A stretch of 64,000 nucleotides of DNA, from NCBI RefSeq assembly GCF_038967635.1, contig NZ_CP152413.1, positions 8,126,001 through 8,190,000 of the forward strand, written 5' to 3'. The translations under genes were made by a program, and so were the position numbers. The notes beneath the pieces are model-generated. The model made no database searches, was not told where the DNA came from, and saw nothing but the letters and a program-made list of their open reading frames with translations. This DNA comes from Bradyrhizobium sp. B124 (lineage in GTDB: Bacteria; Pseudomonadota; Alphaproteobacteria; Rhizobiales; Xanthobacteraceae). How positions within the stretch are numbered: the first letter of the stretch is position 1; every line of letters starts with the position of its first letter. This document shows positions 10,271-19,067 of this stretch, in pieces.

Positions 10271-10611
10271 AACCAAGCGGCTTTCCGGAGGCGGTAGGAA
10301 TCTCGAAAAGATTTGTGAAGTTTCAGTCCGTTGTCCAATCCACCCGCCTGTGTTTTTGAACAATCGAACGGGCGCTCGCCGATACTCCTCGAATCCGGTT
10401 GCGTCAGGGGGCACGCGGGGAGCGTTTTTGAGGTCCCGATCTCGCTGGCAACGGGTTGGTCGGTGCAAACAACACTCATGCATGTACAATCGTTGGTCGC
10501 GAGAAGGCAAGGCGATCCCGTGGTGACGAGCCGCCAGGACTGGGTTGGTCTTGCTAACTCGTCACAATCATCAGACGCCGGCTAGAACACCAAGCTGCCC
10601 TTCATAGTTGA

Positions 10612-10720
10612 TAAAAAAACGCCCGGCCTCATTTCGAGGGCCGGGCGGAAGTCAGTCTGGGGGAGCGAGGCCGTTAAGCATCCCGCCAACCGCCGTCGAC
10701 AGAGGGAGGACTGCCGACGG
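10612..10720 (-). ncRNA. Putative small RNA, element copy A
   Basis: Read on the minus strand, the element ends in a classical intrinsic terminator: CGCCCGGCC, a 10-base loop, GGCCGGGCG, then a run of seven T (10613-10646). Upstream of it lie the word CAGACTGACTTCCGCC, a weaker middle hairpin, and a hairpin at 10693-10720 whose loop reads CCTCCCTCT. The same architecture occurs at 26849-26958 with compensating stem changes (CCGTCG/CGACGG here, CCACCGGC/GCCGATGG there), which argues for a conserved RNA. The loop could pair with Shine-Dalgarno sequences. No protein frame fits it. Family name unknown to me; the 5' end is not defined. Confidence 0.6.
10613..10646 (-). terminator. Rho-independent terminator of element A
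   Basis: An 8-9 bp GC stem (GCCCGGCC with GGCCGGGC) followed on the minus strand by TTTTTTT. The orientation shows transcription from right to left. Confidence 0.75.
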
Positions 10721-10897
10721 TTATTTGCGGCGAAATATCACCGCAAATTCTAATTACGAAACGATCGATGTCGGACAAACCTGGCGTCGCCTCCTTTGTT
10801 ACCAAGACGATTTTTCACGGAATGCGGCTCGACCCCGGCCAGTGAGGGGCCGGGAAGAACCACCTTGTTCGGAGGCCAGTACTCGGAGTCCGTTCGC

Positions 10898-10975
10898 GCG
10901 ATCTCGTAGGCGATGATCGGGGCACCGGCATCGCCCTCTGCTGTACAGACATCGACCGCATTGGCATCATTGTCT
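10898..10975 (-). pseudogene. Relic of a second GMC-oxidoreductase start
   Basis: Translated on the minus strand this reads ANAVDVCTAEGDAGAPIIAY then EIART, which lines up with ADIVDVCVIGSGAGGSTVAY and EIAQH at the start of the intact GMC gene. The glycines of the FAD motif are partly lost and nothing downstream continues the protein. The leader repeat (11015-11095) sits on its upstream side, as it does for the intact gene. This is therefore the remains of a duplicated leader plus gene start. Only the first 25 or so codons survive. Confidence 0.6.
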
Positions 10976-11014
10976 CACCACTGGCAGCAAGCTGTGGCCC
11001 CGTCGACTTGTCGG

Positions 11015-11095
11015 GGATCCTCGCGACCTACGATGAGATCGTACAACGTGACGCCACGTACGATTCAAGGCCTTTGAGCTGCCCCCCGCATGAAA
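11015..11095 (-). repeat. Leader repeat, copy 2
   Basis: Second copy of the leader repeat at 10189-10270, sharing GAGATCGTACAA, GTGACG, CGATTCAAG and GCATGAA. It lies about 45 bases upstream of the GMC relic, against about 155 bases in copy 1, so one copy has lost or gained some 110 bases. Confidence 0.6.
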
Positions 11096-11826
11096 TTCAA
11101 ATTGCCGCCCCCGACATGCAGCTAAGTCATCGGCGGGCGTGGGGCGCATGTCGCGTTCCGTCCATGGATGGGCTCGTAGCGCGTGAGTGTTTGCGGAACA
11201 TTGCGCGTCATATTTTTTGTGTGATGTCATATGTGTTTGCCTTTTCCGGGAGCTCGCGTCTTTTCAACGTGGCGACCATGAACCTTCAGATTGGAGGCTC
11301 ATGCCGCAGAAGCATTTGCGGCGAACAGGGACGCGGGCACGCCGCATCATTTGAAGGGCGCGAAAACCTCTTGGTGGTGTACATCTGCGAAAAGGCGCGG
11401 GGCGCGCTGCCGGCGCGCTCTCACGACCACGCGTGTGTTGCACGATTTCTTGGTCAATTGGTGGCGTCCATTCGTCTTCGCCGCCGCGCCCGCACCGTTG
11501 ATGGCCATCGCCGCGCGGGAGTGGGACAGGTGTTTGTTCGCGAGGCGAAGTTGACATGGCACGTGCCGACCACGAAGGCCATCAAGTGCGACTATCTGTG
11601 GGGCTTGAAGAGCAAAAGCGCGAACTCCCGTCTGTGACACAAGCAAGTTTTTGTGCGAGACGCTCTGATTTGTAGGCCAGAACGACACATCAGGCGGAGG
11701 CGACGACATAATTTGTTCGCTGCGTACAGTGTTTGCTGGCGAAAAAATGCCGGTTTGCCATTACTATTCTGAACAGGCAGGAGCTCGAGCCGTCGTTCGC
11801 GCTCACCTGATCGGATAGAGGTTAGC
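11096..11826. other. Intergenic, no gene recognised
   Basis: Open frames exist on both strands (the longest reaches 11637 on the plus strand) but overlap one another, are rich in Arg and Cys and match no family I know. The DNA around 11205-11240 is locally T-rich. Confidence 0.35.
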
Positions 11827-12003
11827 ATGAATCATGCAGCTGTGAACCGCTATGACGTATCGGTAATGACAGATGAACAACGCGAATTGGCGCAGTGCAG
11901 GCAAGAAATAGTGCGTCTCAAAGAGCTGGTCGCGCAGCTTTCGGCGCTCGTCTTGCGCAATGTCGCGGAAAATGCCGGGAGCCGAAAGCCGCAATGCAGG
12001 TGA
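11827..12003 (+). CDS. Small coiled-coil protein, 58 residues
   Basis: A short frame that starts with ATG behind AGAGG at five bases spacing. The middle, TDEQRELAQCRQEIVRLKEL followed by VAQLSALVLRNVAENA, has a regular heptad pattern of Leu and Val typical of a short coiled coil. It carries no signal peptide. Function unknown; the good ribosome site and the heptads are the only support. Confidence 0.5.
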   Translation: MNHAAVNRYDVSVMTDEQRELAQCRQEIVRLKELVAQLSALVLRNVAENAGSRKPQCR

Positions 12004-12100
12004 GGCGGCTCAGCCGTGCACCGAATGATGAATCGACAGAAGACGGGCGTTAGACCATCGCCGTTGTGATCCGCAGCGCGGCGCCCCCGGGGGAGGGGAG

Positions 12101-12128
12101 GGCCCCGCCCTTCTATGGGGGCGGGGCC
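12101..12128. terminator. Strong GC hairpin, possible terminator
   Basis: GGCCCCGCC (12101-12109) pairs perfectly with GGCGGGGCC (12120-12128) around a ten-base loop. No T-run follows on either strand, so it is not a classical intrinsic terminator; it lies about 100 bases after the small coiled-coil gene and may still end its transcript. Confidence 0.35.
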
Positions 12129-12388
12129 GCGGCATTTCCGGGCGAACTCTTCCTGGGTCGATAGGCAAAAGCGATGCGTGTCGCGCGGCGCGAAGGCCGA
12201 AAACTCAGCCACTAGCGCTAGCATGTGGGACTGCGGTCCCTCGAACAAGTCGATTCATCCAGCTGACTGTTCAAACATCTGCATCAGGCCAGTCTAACAA
12301 TCTCCGATTGAGCCCGCGTCGGGGCCAAGTGCTGTGCATGGATCGGGAGGAGAGATCCGACCATCCGCGCATGTACGCGGTGCTCGCT

Positions 12389-12625
12389 TTAGGCCGATGG
12401 CGGTCTGCGGATGCCAAGCTGCTCAATGGCGAGCCTTGATATCTCCGTTGGATCGCCAACCCCGCTTGCGCCGATCTCGATAACCTTCCTTGCGACGATT
12501 TCCGCGATAGGGTCGTCACGATCGACCAGGCAAAGCGAGCGCAGGGTCCGTGTATAGGCCGACCTCAGACATTCAATTTCTTCAGGCCGTAGCTTGCGGC
12601 CTTGGAGCAACCGATCGATCGACAT
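12389..12625 (-). CDS. Conserved small protein, 78 residues
   Basis: Reads MSIDRLLQGRKLRPEEIECL at the start and VARKVIEIGASGVGDPTEIS near the end. It looks like a small helical cytoplasmic protein of a kind common in Bradyrhizobium genomes: a helical N-terminal half followed by DDPIAEIVARKVIEIG. I chose the ATG at 12625; the frame stays open to a GTG at 12652 just after GGGGAGG, which is too close for initiation. Function unknown. It lies 57 bases downstream of the amino-acid binding protein gene on the same strand. Confidence 0.6.
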   Translation of the reverse strand: MSIDRLLQGRKLRPEEIECLRSAYTRTLRSLCLVDRDDPIAEIVARKVIEIGASGVGDPTEISRLAIEQLGIRRPPSA

Positions 12626-12682
12626 TGATCGCTGCCTACCTCCCCGGAACACGTCCCTTTTGACGGGTCGGACTAAGATGCG

Positions 12683-13798
12683 TCAGAAGGCGCTCGGGTT
12701 AGTCTCGCTATAGCCACCCGTGGCGTCCCACTTGTAAACGACATAGTCGATCTGCTTGATGTCACCCTTGGCATCGTAATCCAGTTTGCCGATCACCGTG
12801 TCCCAAGAGCCCGCTTTGATCGTGTCCATCACCTTCTTCGGATCGGTGGTGCCGACTTTGGTTGCGGCTTGCGTCCAGACCTGCACCGCTGCGTAGGTGT
12901 ATAGCGTGTAGCCTTCGGGATCGATATTCCTGGCCCTGAATTTATCGACGATCGCAGCCGCCGTCGGTTTCCTGCGTGGGTCGGGCCCGAAAGTGAAGAG
13001 CGTACCTGCTCCAGCCGCGCCGGTGATCGAGGCATATTCCTTGTCAGCCAACGCATCACCCGACATCAGTACGGTCTTCAGGCCCTGATCGCGCATCTGG
13101 CGCAGGATAAGCCCCGCTTCCTGGTGGTAGCCGCCGACATAGACGAGGTCGATATTGTCGCGCTTCAAGCGCGAGACGATCGCATTGAAATCCTTGTCGC
13201 CCTTGTTATAGGACTCGTTCATCTTCTCGATGACGCCAGCCTTATTGAGGGCCTTCTTCGTCTCGTCGGCAAGCCCCTTACCATAAGTGGTCTTGTCATT
13301 GAGAATGGCGATCTTCTTGCCGTTGAAGTACTTCGTGATGTACCGGGCAGCCACCTGGCCCTGCTGGTCGTCGCGGCCGCAGACGCGTGCCACGTTCCAT
13401 AGTTTGCGCTCGGTGAATAGTGGGTTTGTGGAAGCCGGAGTGATCTGCAGCACGCCGCCGTCGGCATAGGCTTCCGATGCCGGGATCGATGACGAAGAGC
13501 AAAAGTGCCCAGCCACGAATGGGATCTTGGCGGCGGCTACCTTTTCCGCTACCGATCGCGCCTGCTTGGGATCACAGGCATCGTCCTCGACGTCGAGGGC
13601 AAGCTTCTTGCCAAGCACGCCACCGGAAGCGTTGATCTGCTCAACCGCCATCTCGGCGCCGTTCTTCATCTGCCGCCCGAAGGCGGACTCACCCCCAGTT
13701 ATCGGTCCGGCGACGGCGATGGTGATATCCTCCGCCAATGCCGTGCCGGACAGCATCGATGCTCCAAGTGCAAAGCCGATCAGCTTGAACGATTTCAT
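12683..13798 (-). CDS. Branched-chain amino-acid ABC transporter, periplasmic binding protein
   Basis: A 371-residue protein with a signal peptide (MKSFKLIGFALGASMLSGTA, cleavage after ALA) followed by ITIAVAGPITGGESAFGRQM, the standard opening of LivJ/Peripla_BP_6 proteins. FVAGHFCSSSSIPASEAYAD and YVGGYHQEAGLILRQMRDQG are family blocks near residues 95-115 and 220-240. It would bind a branched-chain or related amino acid in the periplasm. A GAGGA ribosome site precedes the ATG. No permease or ATPase genes are adjacent, so it is an orphan that must use a transporter encoded elsewhere. Confidence 0.9.
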   Translation of the reverse strand: MKSFKLIGFALGASMLSGTALAEDITIAVAGPITGGESAFGRQMKNGAEMAVEQINASGGVLGKKLALDVEDDACDPKQARSVAEKVAAAKIPFVAGHFCSSSSIPASEAYADGGVLQITPASTNPLFTERKLWNVARVCGRDDQQGQVAARYITKYFNGKKIAILNDKTTYGKGLADETKKALNKAGVIEKMNESYNKGDKDFNAIVSRLKRDNIDLVYVGGYHQEAGLILRQMRDQGLKTVLMSGDALADKEYASITGAAGAGTLFTFGPDPRRKPTAAAIVDKFRARNIDPEGYTLYTYAAVQVWTQAATKVGTTDPKKVMDTIKAGSWDTVIGKLDYDAKGDIKQIDYVVYKWDATGGYSETNPSAF

Positions 13799-13808
13799 GG
13801 GATGATCC

Positions 13809-13910
13809 TCACAGGGGGAACGCAGCGGCGAGCAAGCTCGAGCAGAGCAAAACGAGCCCGGCAGCGGTCAGTGCCAGAAAGCAGCCGGAGATAAAGTCAT
13901 GGTCGCGCAT
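13809..13910 (-). CDS. 33-residue single-span membrane peptide
   Basis: Reads MRDHDFISGCFLALTAAGLV and continues to AAAFPL: an N-terminal charged patch then one hydrophobic segment. GGAGGGG lies five bases before the ATG, one of the best ribosome sites in the window, and the stop is ten bases before the start of the binding-protein gene on the same strand, so the two are probably co-transcribed. Function unknown. The gene is too short for usual gene finders. Confidence 0.5.
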   Translation of the reverse strand: MRDHDFISGCFLALTAAGLVLLCSSLLAAAFPL

Positions 13911-15287
13911 CAAATCCCCTCCGAATGCACTTCCATAAGCGAGCAGGAGCCCACCTGCACTTGGTGAGAAATGGTCCGCGCCGCTGAAACACAGAACGGT
14001 TCGCAGAGCTATCGGCAGACAGCTCATACCCGGCACATGGATATTTGCCGATGTCCTTCCAGCAGGGCAACGAGCCAAGGCGCCATGCGCAAAGCGAGAG
14101 CTGTATGAGCGAGTAACGGTAACGCACAACGCGTTCGTCCCGTCTCATGTTCGTGGCACATGACTAATCTTATCCCGGCCCGCCAGGTCAACGCACAGCG
14201 TTATCTTGGATGGAGACTAGCTGAATCAGGCGTCTATGAAAGAAATAGCTCAGTCCGTAGCGTACAGAGCTCGCCGCTTCCGAAACGCAGCGACGCCCGC
14301 GCCTGGATAGCGAATGCAAACAACAGTTGGCCCAAAAGGACCAGCCGTCAATTCCGACGCGGCTGCCATCGATCGATTGGTTGGCATCTGCGGCCGATCG
14401 GAGACGATGAGTGCGAGTGACATTGGAGGCGATGTTGAACCATCCGAAGAGGATCAGCCCGTCTGCGACGTTTGGGGGAGGTGTGCAGTTGCAAGCATGC
14501 AGGATCCACGCTTGCGTGGCCCATTTGCCATCAGCCTCAGATCGTCGGCGGTGACTTGCTTACCACGCCACCTCGCGCGCTTCAGCTGGCGCCAACATTA
14601 AGAGGCGGAAGTGCTCGCGGAGAGAAACGGCATATCGGGTTGTTCGCAGCGCCAATGGCATGTCGGACCTCTGGAATACACGCTGATCAACTAAGTCAAT
14701 CCCGTCGATCATACCAACAAGCAGCGACAGATGGAGACTTGTCGAACCCGAGTCCACCGGCTGGGCGGATGTCATGGTCACGATCTCGACCGGACTGCGC
14801 TAGCCGAAGTGTCGCGCCTCTTCGACGTTTGATGATGCGTTTCGCCCGCGAGCGAGAGGAGAAGCGGTATCGCCATTGGACCCCAGCTGGCGTCAGGGAG
14901 AAACCAAAACAAGGCGCTGAACCGTATGGGCTGCTATGCTGTCAAATCCACAATCATTTCGATTTGGATATGCCGTTGGCGCCTCTTCCTTTGGTGTCGC
15001 GGCGCGGAAGGTCGGAACGTTGGCGTTGGACGTCGCAAGCTCCCGCCTTGGCCGCGCTCCCCACGTCGCCTCTCTTACGCACTTTATTTCGCCGAATGCA
15101 GCAAAGACAGAGCGCCGGAGTATGTCGGGCGAACTGAAATGAACTCGGGTTCCGCCGGCAAAAGCCCTGTCTTTTGATCGCGCGATACCACTATTGATCC
15201 GTGCTGCCATAAACCTGCCATGCTTGACAGTTGTCGATGCTTTTGAGGATATGGCCTCTAGAAATATGGTGGACATCGCCGTCGATG
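13911..15287. other. Intergenic, about 1.4 kb, no gene recognised
   Basis: Frames on both strands are short, overlapping and unlike known proteins. A minus-strand stretch at about 14560-14780 has mildly protein-like text (ALRTTRYAVSLREHFRLL) and might be an old relic, but I cannot name it. No RNA gene or repeat seen. Confidence 0.35.
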
Positions 15288-15710
15288 ATCAGGTCCGAGC
15301 TCGTTCAGCGCATCGCCGACCGCAACGCGCATCTCTATCCGCGCGACGTCGAAAAAATCGTAGGCGCAATCCTGGACGAAATCGTCGACGCGCTCGCTCG
15401 CGGCGACCGGGTCGAGTTGCGTGGCTTCGGAGTATTTTCGGTCAAGCTTCGGCGGGCCCGCATCGGCCACAATCCGCGGACCGGGAAAAATATGCAGGTT
15501 GACCAAAAGCGTCTTCCGTTCTTTAAGGCCGGCAAGGAAATACGCGAGCGCCTGAAGCGCGATCCGACAAAGAAGGCGATATCCTCACCGAGGTCAGCTG
15601 ACGACGGTTTGCCGCAGCCAGCGTCGACTGAAGAATGCTCAGAGGCGTACCTCGATGCAAGAGGTGCTGCGCGATATCCGGACGATGACGACCGTGTTCG
15701 TCACTCATGA
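15288..15710 (+). CDS. ihfB: Integration host factor beta subunit paralogue with aberrant tail
   Basis: From the ATG at 15288 the protein reads [20 protein letters not shown], then [20 protein letters not shown] and [29 protein letters not shown] and VPFF-like [14 protein letters not shown]: the complete HU/IHF fold including the beta-arm with its NPRTG tip. IHF bends DNA as an alpha/beta heterodimer and helps NifA- and sigma-54-dependent promoters. IHF-beta usually ends about 95-105 residues in; here the frame runs to 140 residues. The extra tail, after about residue 100, reads DNA belonging to the ABC-ATPase relic in the wrong frame, so it is an artefact of a deletion junction. Probably a second copy besides the housekeeping gene. 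Confidence 0.8.
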   Translation: MRSELVQRIADRNAHLYPRDVEKIVGAILDEIVDALARGDRVELRGFGVFSVKLRRARIGHNPRTGKNMQVDQKRLPFFKAGKEIRERLKRDPTKKAISSPRSADDGLPQPASTEECSEAYLDARGAARYPDDDDRVRHS

Positions 15711-15885
15711 CACTGAGAAAGCGCTGCTGCCCGCCGATCGGATCATCGTCATGAGCGCGAGGCCGGCAGGTGTCGTCAACGACTTTCCTTTGCCATTTGA
15801 GCGGCCGCGGCACACCGAGCTTGTCACCGAGCGCGCGTTTTTGCGTCGGAAACGCCACGAGCTGCAATCGTCCTGCAGGTGGTAG
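15631..15885 (+). pseudogene. 3' fragment of a nitrate/sulfonate-type ABC transporter ATPase
   Basis: The frame containing the ATG at 15655 reads [54 protein letters not shown] and HTELVTERAFLRRKRHEL. This is the region after the Walker B motif of NrtD/SsuB/TauB-type ATPases, including the switch His (FVTHD), and reaches nearly to the natural C-terminus. The Walker A and signature parts are absent; the DNA to the left is the IHF gene. Thus it is a relic left by a deletion, with no function of its own expected. Confidence 0.75.
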
Positions 15886-16281
15886 CTTCCGTGGTCACGC
15901 ACCCGATCGGCGCTTGCATCGGTGTGTTTAACAGAGGGCCCGCGGCGTCTTTGCTCGCGATTTCGCGTCGCGCGAACGCACCTTTCGTCCAGTTGACAGG
16001 TGCAGTCGCGGCCAATCCGCAGTATCACTGCGCATCTCCGCTTTCCGGCGCCTTCGGCCAACATGCCAACCTGGAAACTTTCATAGAGAGCGTCCCGGGT
16101 GCCGGAGCGCCGTTGCTAGTTGGATAGCGGAAAAGACGGACGGGATCGAAGTTGCCGGTCTTCTCTCGTGCCGAACTCAGGATCTGCAGCGCGACGATAC
16201 CTAAGCCGACATTATGAGGTGCCTGGCATAGGATATGCTTGCCGTCGGCATGTAACTGGACAGTTGGAACGCGCTAGGAAG

Positions 16282-16578
16282 ATGCTCATGAGGCTCGCAC
16301 GTAAAGTCGTCTGCTCCGCTCTCCTGACGGCGGGCCTGTACGTGACTGGCGGCGAGCACTTCGCCGGAACATCAGCAGATACTGCCGTCATCGCCCACTT
16401 CGCGCGCCGATCGAAAGGCGACGGTAACGCGGTGTCGGTCACCTACACCCTGAACGACCGGTTCGGTGCCAAGGTGACGGCGACCAAGACCGGCGGGCTG
16501 CTGAACGAACTCAGTTGGTCGCCGGGCAGTCGCTTAGTGGCGCCTCCTTCACAAGAAGCTTCAGAAACACATCGATGA
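16282..16578 (+). CDS. Possible small secreted protein, 98 residues
   Basis: Starts MLMRLARKVVCSALLTAGLY, a reasonable signal peptide, followed by about 70 polar residues including GNAVSVTYTLNDRFGAKVTA. No family recognised. The 3' end overlaps an open frame on the other strand, so the gene is not certain. It stands alone, with gene-poor DNA on both sides. Confidence 0.3.
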   Translation: MLMRLARKVVCSALLTAGLYVTGGEHFAGTSADTAVIAHFARRSKGDGNAVSVTYTLNDRFGAKVTATKTGGLLNELSWSPGSRLVAPPSQEASETHR

Positions 16579-17037
16579 CGACGTCAACGCCGTACAACGA
16601 CAAAGCCGAGCCCATCGTCCGGACCAAGAAAAAACGGTCCATCGACACGGTTTCCAAGTCCGCCGCCGTATCGCGCGTACCTTCGTCCGAAACGTACGAA
16701 GGTTTGATCTGCTTCATTCGGCTCCATTGTCCCTGTTCCTCGTACGCGCTAAGGGAAACGAGCGAAGGCGTGAAATCCTGAGCCAATGACCAAATGAACA
16801 CCTACAGCGAGCTAGTACTACAACGACGCGCGGGTAATCCACCTCGAGCGGGCTCTATCGTCGCGTTCATGGAGGGTGAGCGCTTCGAGCTGGACGCGCA
16901 GCGGGACGTCGTCCGCCGCGTGCCAAGCAGAAGCTCGCGAGTGTCCGCGGCCGCCGGACAGCCGTCAATGAGTTGTGATTTCGAATGCACTACAGCCCAG
17001 CCGGCGCTCTCCCGGCGGCGCTTTGGGAGAGTGAGCC
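16579..17037. other. Intergenic, no gene recognised
   Basis: Competing open frames of 70-100 residues on both strands, none resembling a known protein. The last bases before 17038 (GGGAGAGTGAGCC) contain the ribosome site of the amidohydrolase. Confidence 0.35.
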
Positions 17038-17802
17038 ATGAGAATCGACTGCGAGGTTCACGCCTTCCGCCAAGAGGTCCGGCGGGCAACGCCCGTCATC
17101 GACGGCACCTTGGAACGGCTGGAAAGCGCGGCGCGCGGCTGCGCGATCACCGGGCTGGTGCTGGTCCAACCCGCATTCCTGCACGGCGACCCTATGGAGC
17201 TCTTTACCCAGGCGAGCCGGGCCCAAATGCCGGTGCGACTGGTTCCGCCCCTCGTGCAATCGTTGGCGCCTGCGGTCATGGAGAAGTGGGCCCGATCGGG
17301 TGCCGTGGGTTTGGCGGTTACCCTTGATGATCGTGATCCGCTGGCTGAGTCCTTCGAGGCTGCCCTTCAATTGGGCTTCCACCTGGAGGTGTCCGGCGGG
17401 GTCGAAGGACGAGAAGGCCTCGCAGAGTCGCTGCTGGCCGACGGCCATCGCCTGGTGTTCCGAGACTTCGGACTCGCGGACGGCACTCGCGATCCGATCT
17501 GGGACCCTCGATTGGAGCGACTTCTGGCCCTCGCTGAAGGCGCCGAGGTGTGGGTGAAACTGTCGGGGATCGGACGTGTCGCGGATGGTTGGGCCAAGGC
17601 AGCGGCGGGGCGGCTGCTGAAGAGGCTCGGGCCGGAACAGCTGCTCTGGGGATCGCAGTGGCCGCACGTGACGGCAGCGCACGCCTATGCGCCAACCTAT
17701 GCACAGACGTTGGACTGGCTTGAGGAACTCGTCCCAGACGATGACGCAAGAGGACGGATCCTTAGCGCGACCCCTGCTGCCCTCTACGGATTCCGCAACT
17801 AA
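17038..17802 (+). CDS. Amidohydrolase_2-type TIM-barrel hydrolase (PDC-hydrolase-like)
   Basis: A 254-residue protein with the plan of 2-pyrone-4,6-dicarboxylate hydrolase and related amidohydrolases: an N-terminal metal motif region IDCEVHAF, a central LVLVQPAFLHGD, RLVFRDFGLADGTRDPIWDP, VWVKLSGIGRV, and the late LLWGSQWPHV, which corresponds to WGTDWPH of the family. The usual first motif is HxH (DCHVH); here the first His is Glu, so the metal site is altered. Enzymes of this group hydrolyse lactones or decarboxylate small aromatic acids. A good GGGAG site precedes the ATG. It is isolated, with no catabolic neighbours, and its substrate is unknown. Confidence 0.75.
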   Translation: MRIDCEVHAFRQEVRRATPVIDGTLERLESAARGCAITGLVLVQPAFLHGDPMELFTQASRAQMPVRLVPPLVQSLAPAVMEKWARSGAVGLAVTLDDRDPLAESFEAALQLGFHLEVSGGVEGREGLAESLLADGHRLVFRDFGLADGTRDPIWDPRLERLLALAEGAEVWVKLSGIGRVADGWAKAAAGRLLKRLGPEQLLWGSQWPHVTAAHAYAPTYAQTLDWLEELVPDDDARGRILSATPAALYGFRN

Positions 17803-18140
17803 GACCTGTATCGGCGTTATTCCGCGCGCTGTCATCCGCCATTCACGACTGACGCTTCCTGTCCTCGGCGACGGCTTCGATCGTCCCGCCGGTTGTGATG
17901 GTCGCCGACAGCTTTCCAGACGTTCGATACGCGGAAGCTCATCCTTTATCGACGCGAAGCTTCCATCTCTGTTGAATGATCAGAGATGCGGCTCGAGGCC
18001 AGAAAAGCAAGGTTGAGGGAGAAGCTCGCGAACGCGGACAGCCGCCGCCGCTCCTGCAACCGAATATCATGGAGATCTCCATCAGCGCGTAGAGCCGGCA
18101 GGCCACGGCATGCGAGCTGGCACAGCTATTTTCCTGAAAC

Positions 18141-18170
18141 TCGTCAGCTTCTGGACAGTCAGCCTTACTA
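18141..18170 (+). promoter_or_regulatory. tts-box-like site (TtsI target)
   Basis: TCGTCAGCTTCTGGACAGTC followed by AGCCTTACTA fits the tts-box pattern (GTCAGCTT-N-TCGAAAGCT-N6-CCTA) at the whole GTCAGCTT half and the final CTA, with changes in the middle. It lies 94 bases before the next plus-strand gene, a normal distance for TtsI-controlled type III genes. Confidence 0.5.
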
Positions 18171-18263
18171 GCATGAAACGTGGTCTCTCGGTCACGGACC
18201 TGGGCTACCGCATCGGGCGGATCTGCAAGAGACCATGTTCCCTAGGCAAGATAGGAGAGTTGC

Positions 18264-18854
18264 ATGGATTTCAACCGAACTGACGGTGCCGGGTCGTCAA
18301 GGTCTCCCGGTGAGTACGCCTGGAATCAAGCGGATGATGATTTCCTTCGTCAGGTCATGGATGAAGCAAGGGCAAACGAAGCGGGGCCATCATCGGCTCC
18401 ACCTGAGGAAACATATGATGTCTCATGGGCGGCTCCCCAGAGCTTTTCCCATGGTTCTCAGGCCGTCCCGCAACGAATGATCGAGAGACTGTCCCACCAC
18501 GGTCTCCTGCCGGACGCGGACCAGCCGACGATGACCTACGAGATCCGGGGGCACCGCTACACGGCCACGCAAGACCCGACCGGCGGCCCGCGTCTCATCC
18601 ACAATCCTGCGGTGGACCAAAGAATTGGCGAGGGGCCGCAGGGGGTGCCAGATTTCGGAGCATTCTTCCGGGAGACCCGCGTTCACGGTGTCGCGCCGCG
18701 GGAGCAGTGGGCGTCGCTGGCCCTGATCGAGCAGCTGCGCGAGACGGGTCACATGCCTGTCCCTGACCACCCAACAACTATCGCGCTCGACGGCAAGCTG
18801 TACAAAGCCGAACTAGCTGAAGGAGGGTTCGTCAGGCTTACGCGGCAAGGATGA
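18264..18854 (+). CDS. Probable type III secreted effector with duplicated module
   Basis: A 196-residue hydrophilic protein, no signal peptide, rich in Ser, Pro and Gly near the N-terminus as in secreted effectors. It has two related modules: residues about 72-115 contain MIERLSHHGLLPDADQPTMT and YEIRGHRYTATQDPTGGPRL; residues about 154-195 contain LIEQLRETGHMPVPDHPTTI and ALDGKLYKAELAEGGFVRL. The ATG follows AGGAGAG. The tts-box-like site 94 bases upstream suggests control by TtsI and export by a rhizobial type III system. I cannot assign it to a named Nop family. An IS relic follows directly, a common neighbour of effector genes. Confidence 0.6.
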   Translation: MDFNRTDGAGSSRSPGEYAWNQADDDFLRQVMDEARANEAGPSSAPPEETYDVSWAAPQSFSHGSQAVPQRMIERLSHHGLLPDADQPTMTYEIRGHRYTATQDPTGGPRLIHNPAVDQRIGEGPQGVPDFGAFFRETRVHGVAPREQWASLALIEQLRETGHMPVPDHPTTIALDGKLYKAELAEGGFVRLTRQG

Positions 18855-18867
18855 GACTCTGGGCATG

Positions 18868-19049
18868 GCTAAACCGTCGCAACAAGGCTAGGTATCTGGT
18901 TGCGCATGTTCGAAGCGTTGACGCACGATCCGGACTTTGAGTACCTGATCGTCGATTCGACCTTCGTCCGCGCCGGCACGCCAGCGGCGCAAGAGAGGGG
19001 CTCAAAATCAGGCCGTCGGGCGTTCGCGCGGCGGCCAGACGACTAAACG
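18868..19049 (+). mobile_element. IS5-type transposase relic
   Basis: Three frames must be joined to read a transposase fragment: NRRNKA, then IWLRMFEALTHDPDFEYLIV with DSTFVRA (the DDE-region Asp), then KRGAQNQAVGRSRGGQTTK. These are hallmark blocks of IS5/IS1031-type transposases. Neither end of the element is preserved and no inverted repeats are seen, so it is dead. Confidence 0.65.
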
Positions 19050-19067
19050 AGCAGGAATTGCCCTCCG

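Noticed and set aside
11008..11637. 209-codon open frame on the plus strand
   Set aside because: It runs through the leader repeat and the GMC relic antisense, is Arg/Cys-rich and matches no family.
16230..16250. Sigma-54 promoter (TGGCATAGGATATGCT)
   Set aside because: The GG and GC have the right spacing but the -24 and -12 words deviate, and only a doubtful small gene follows.
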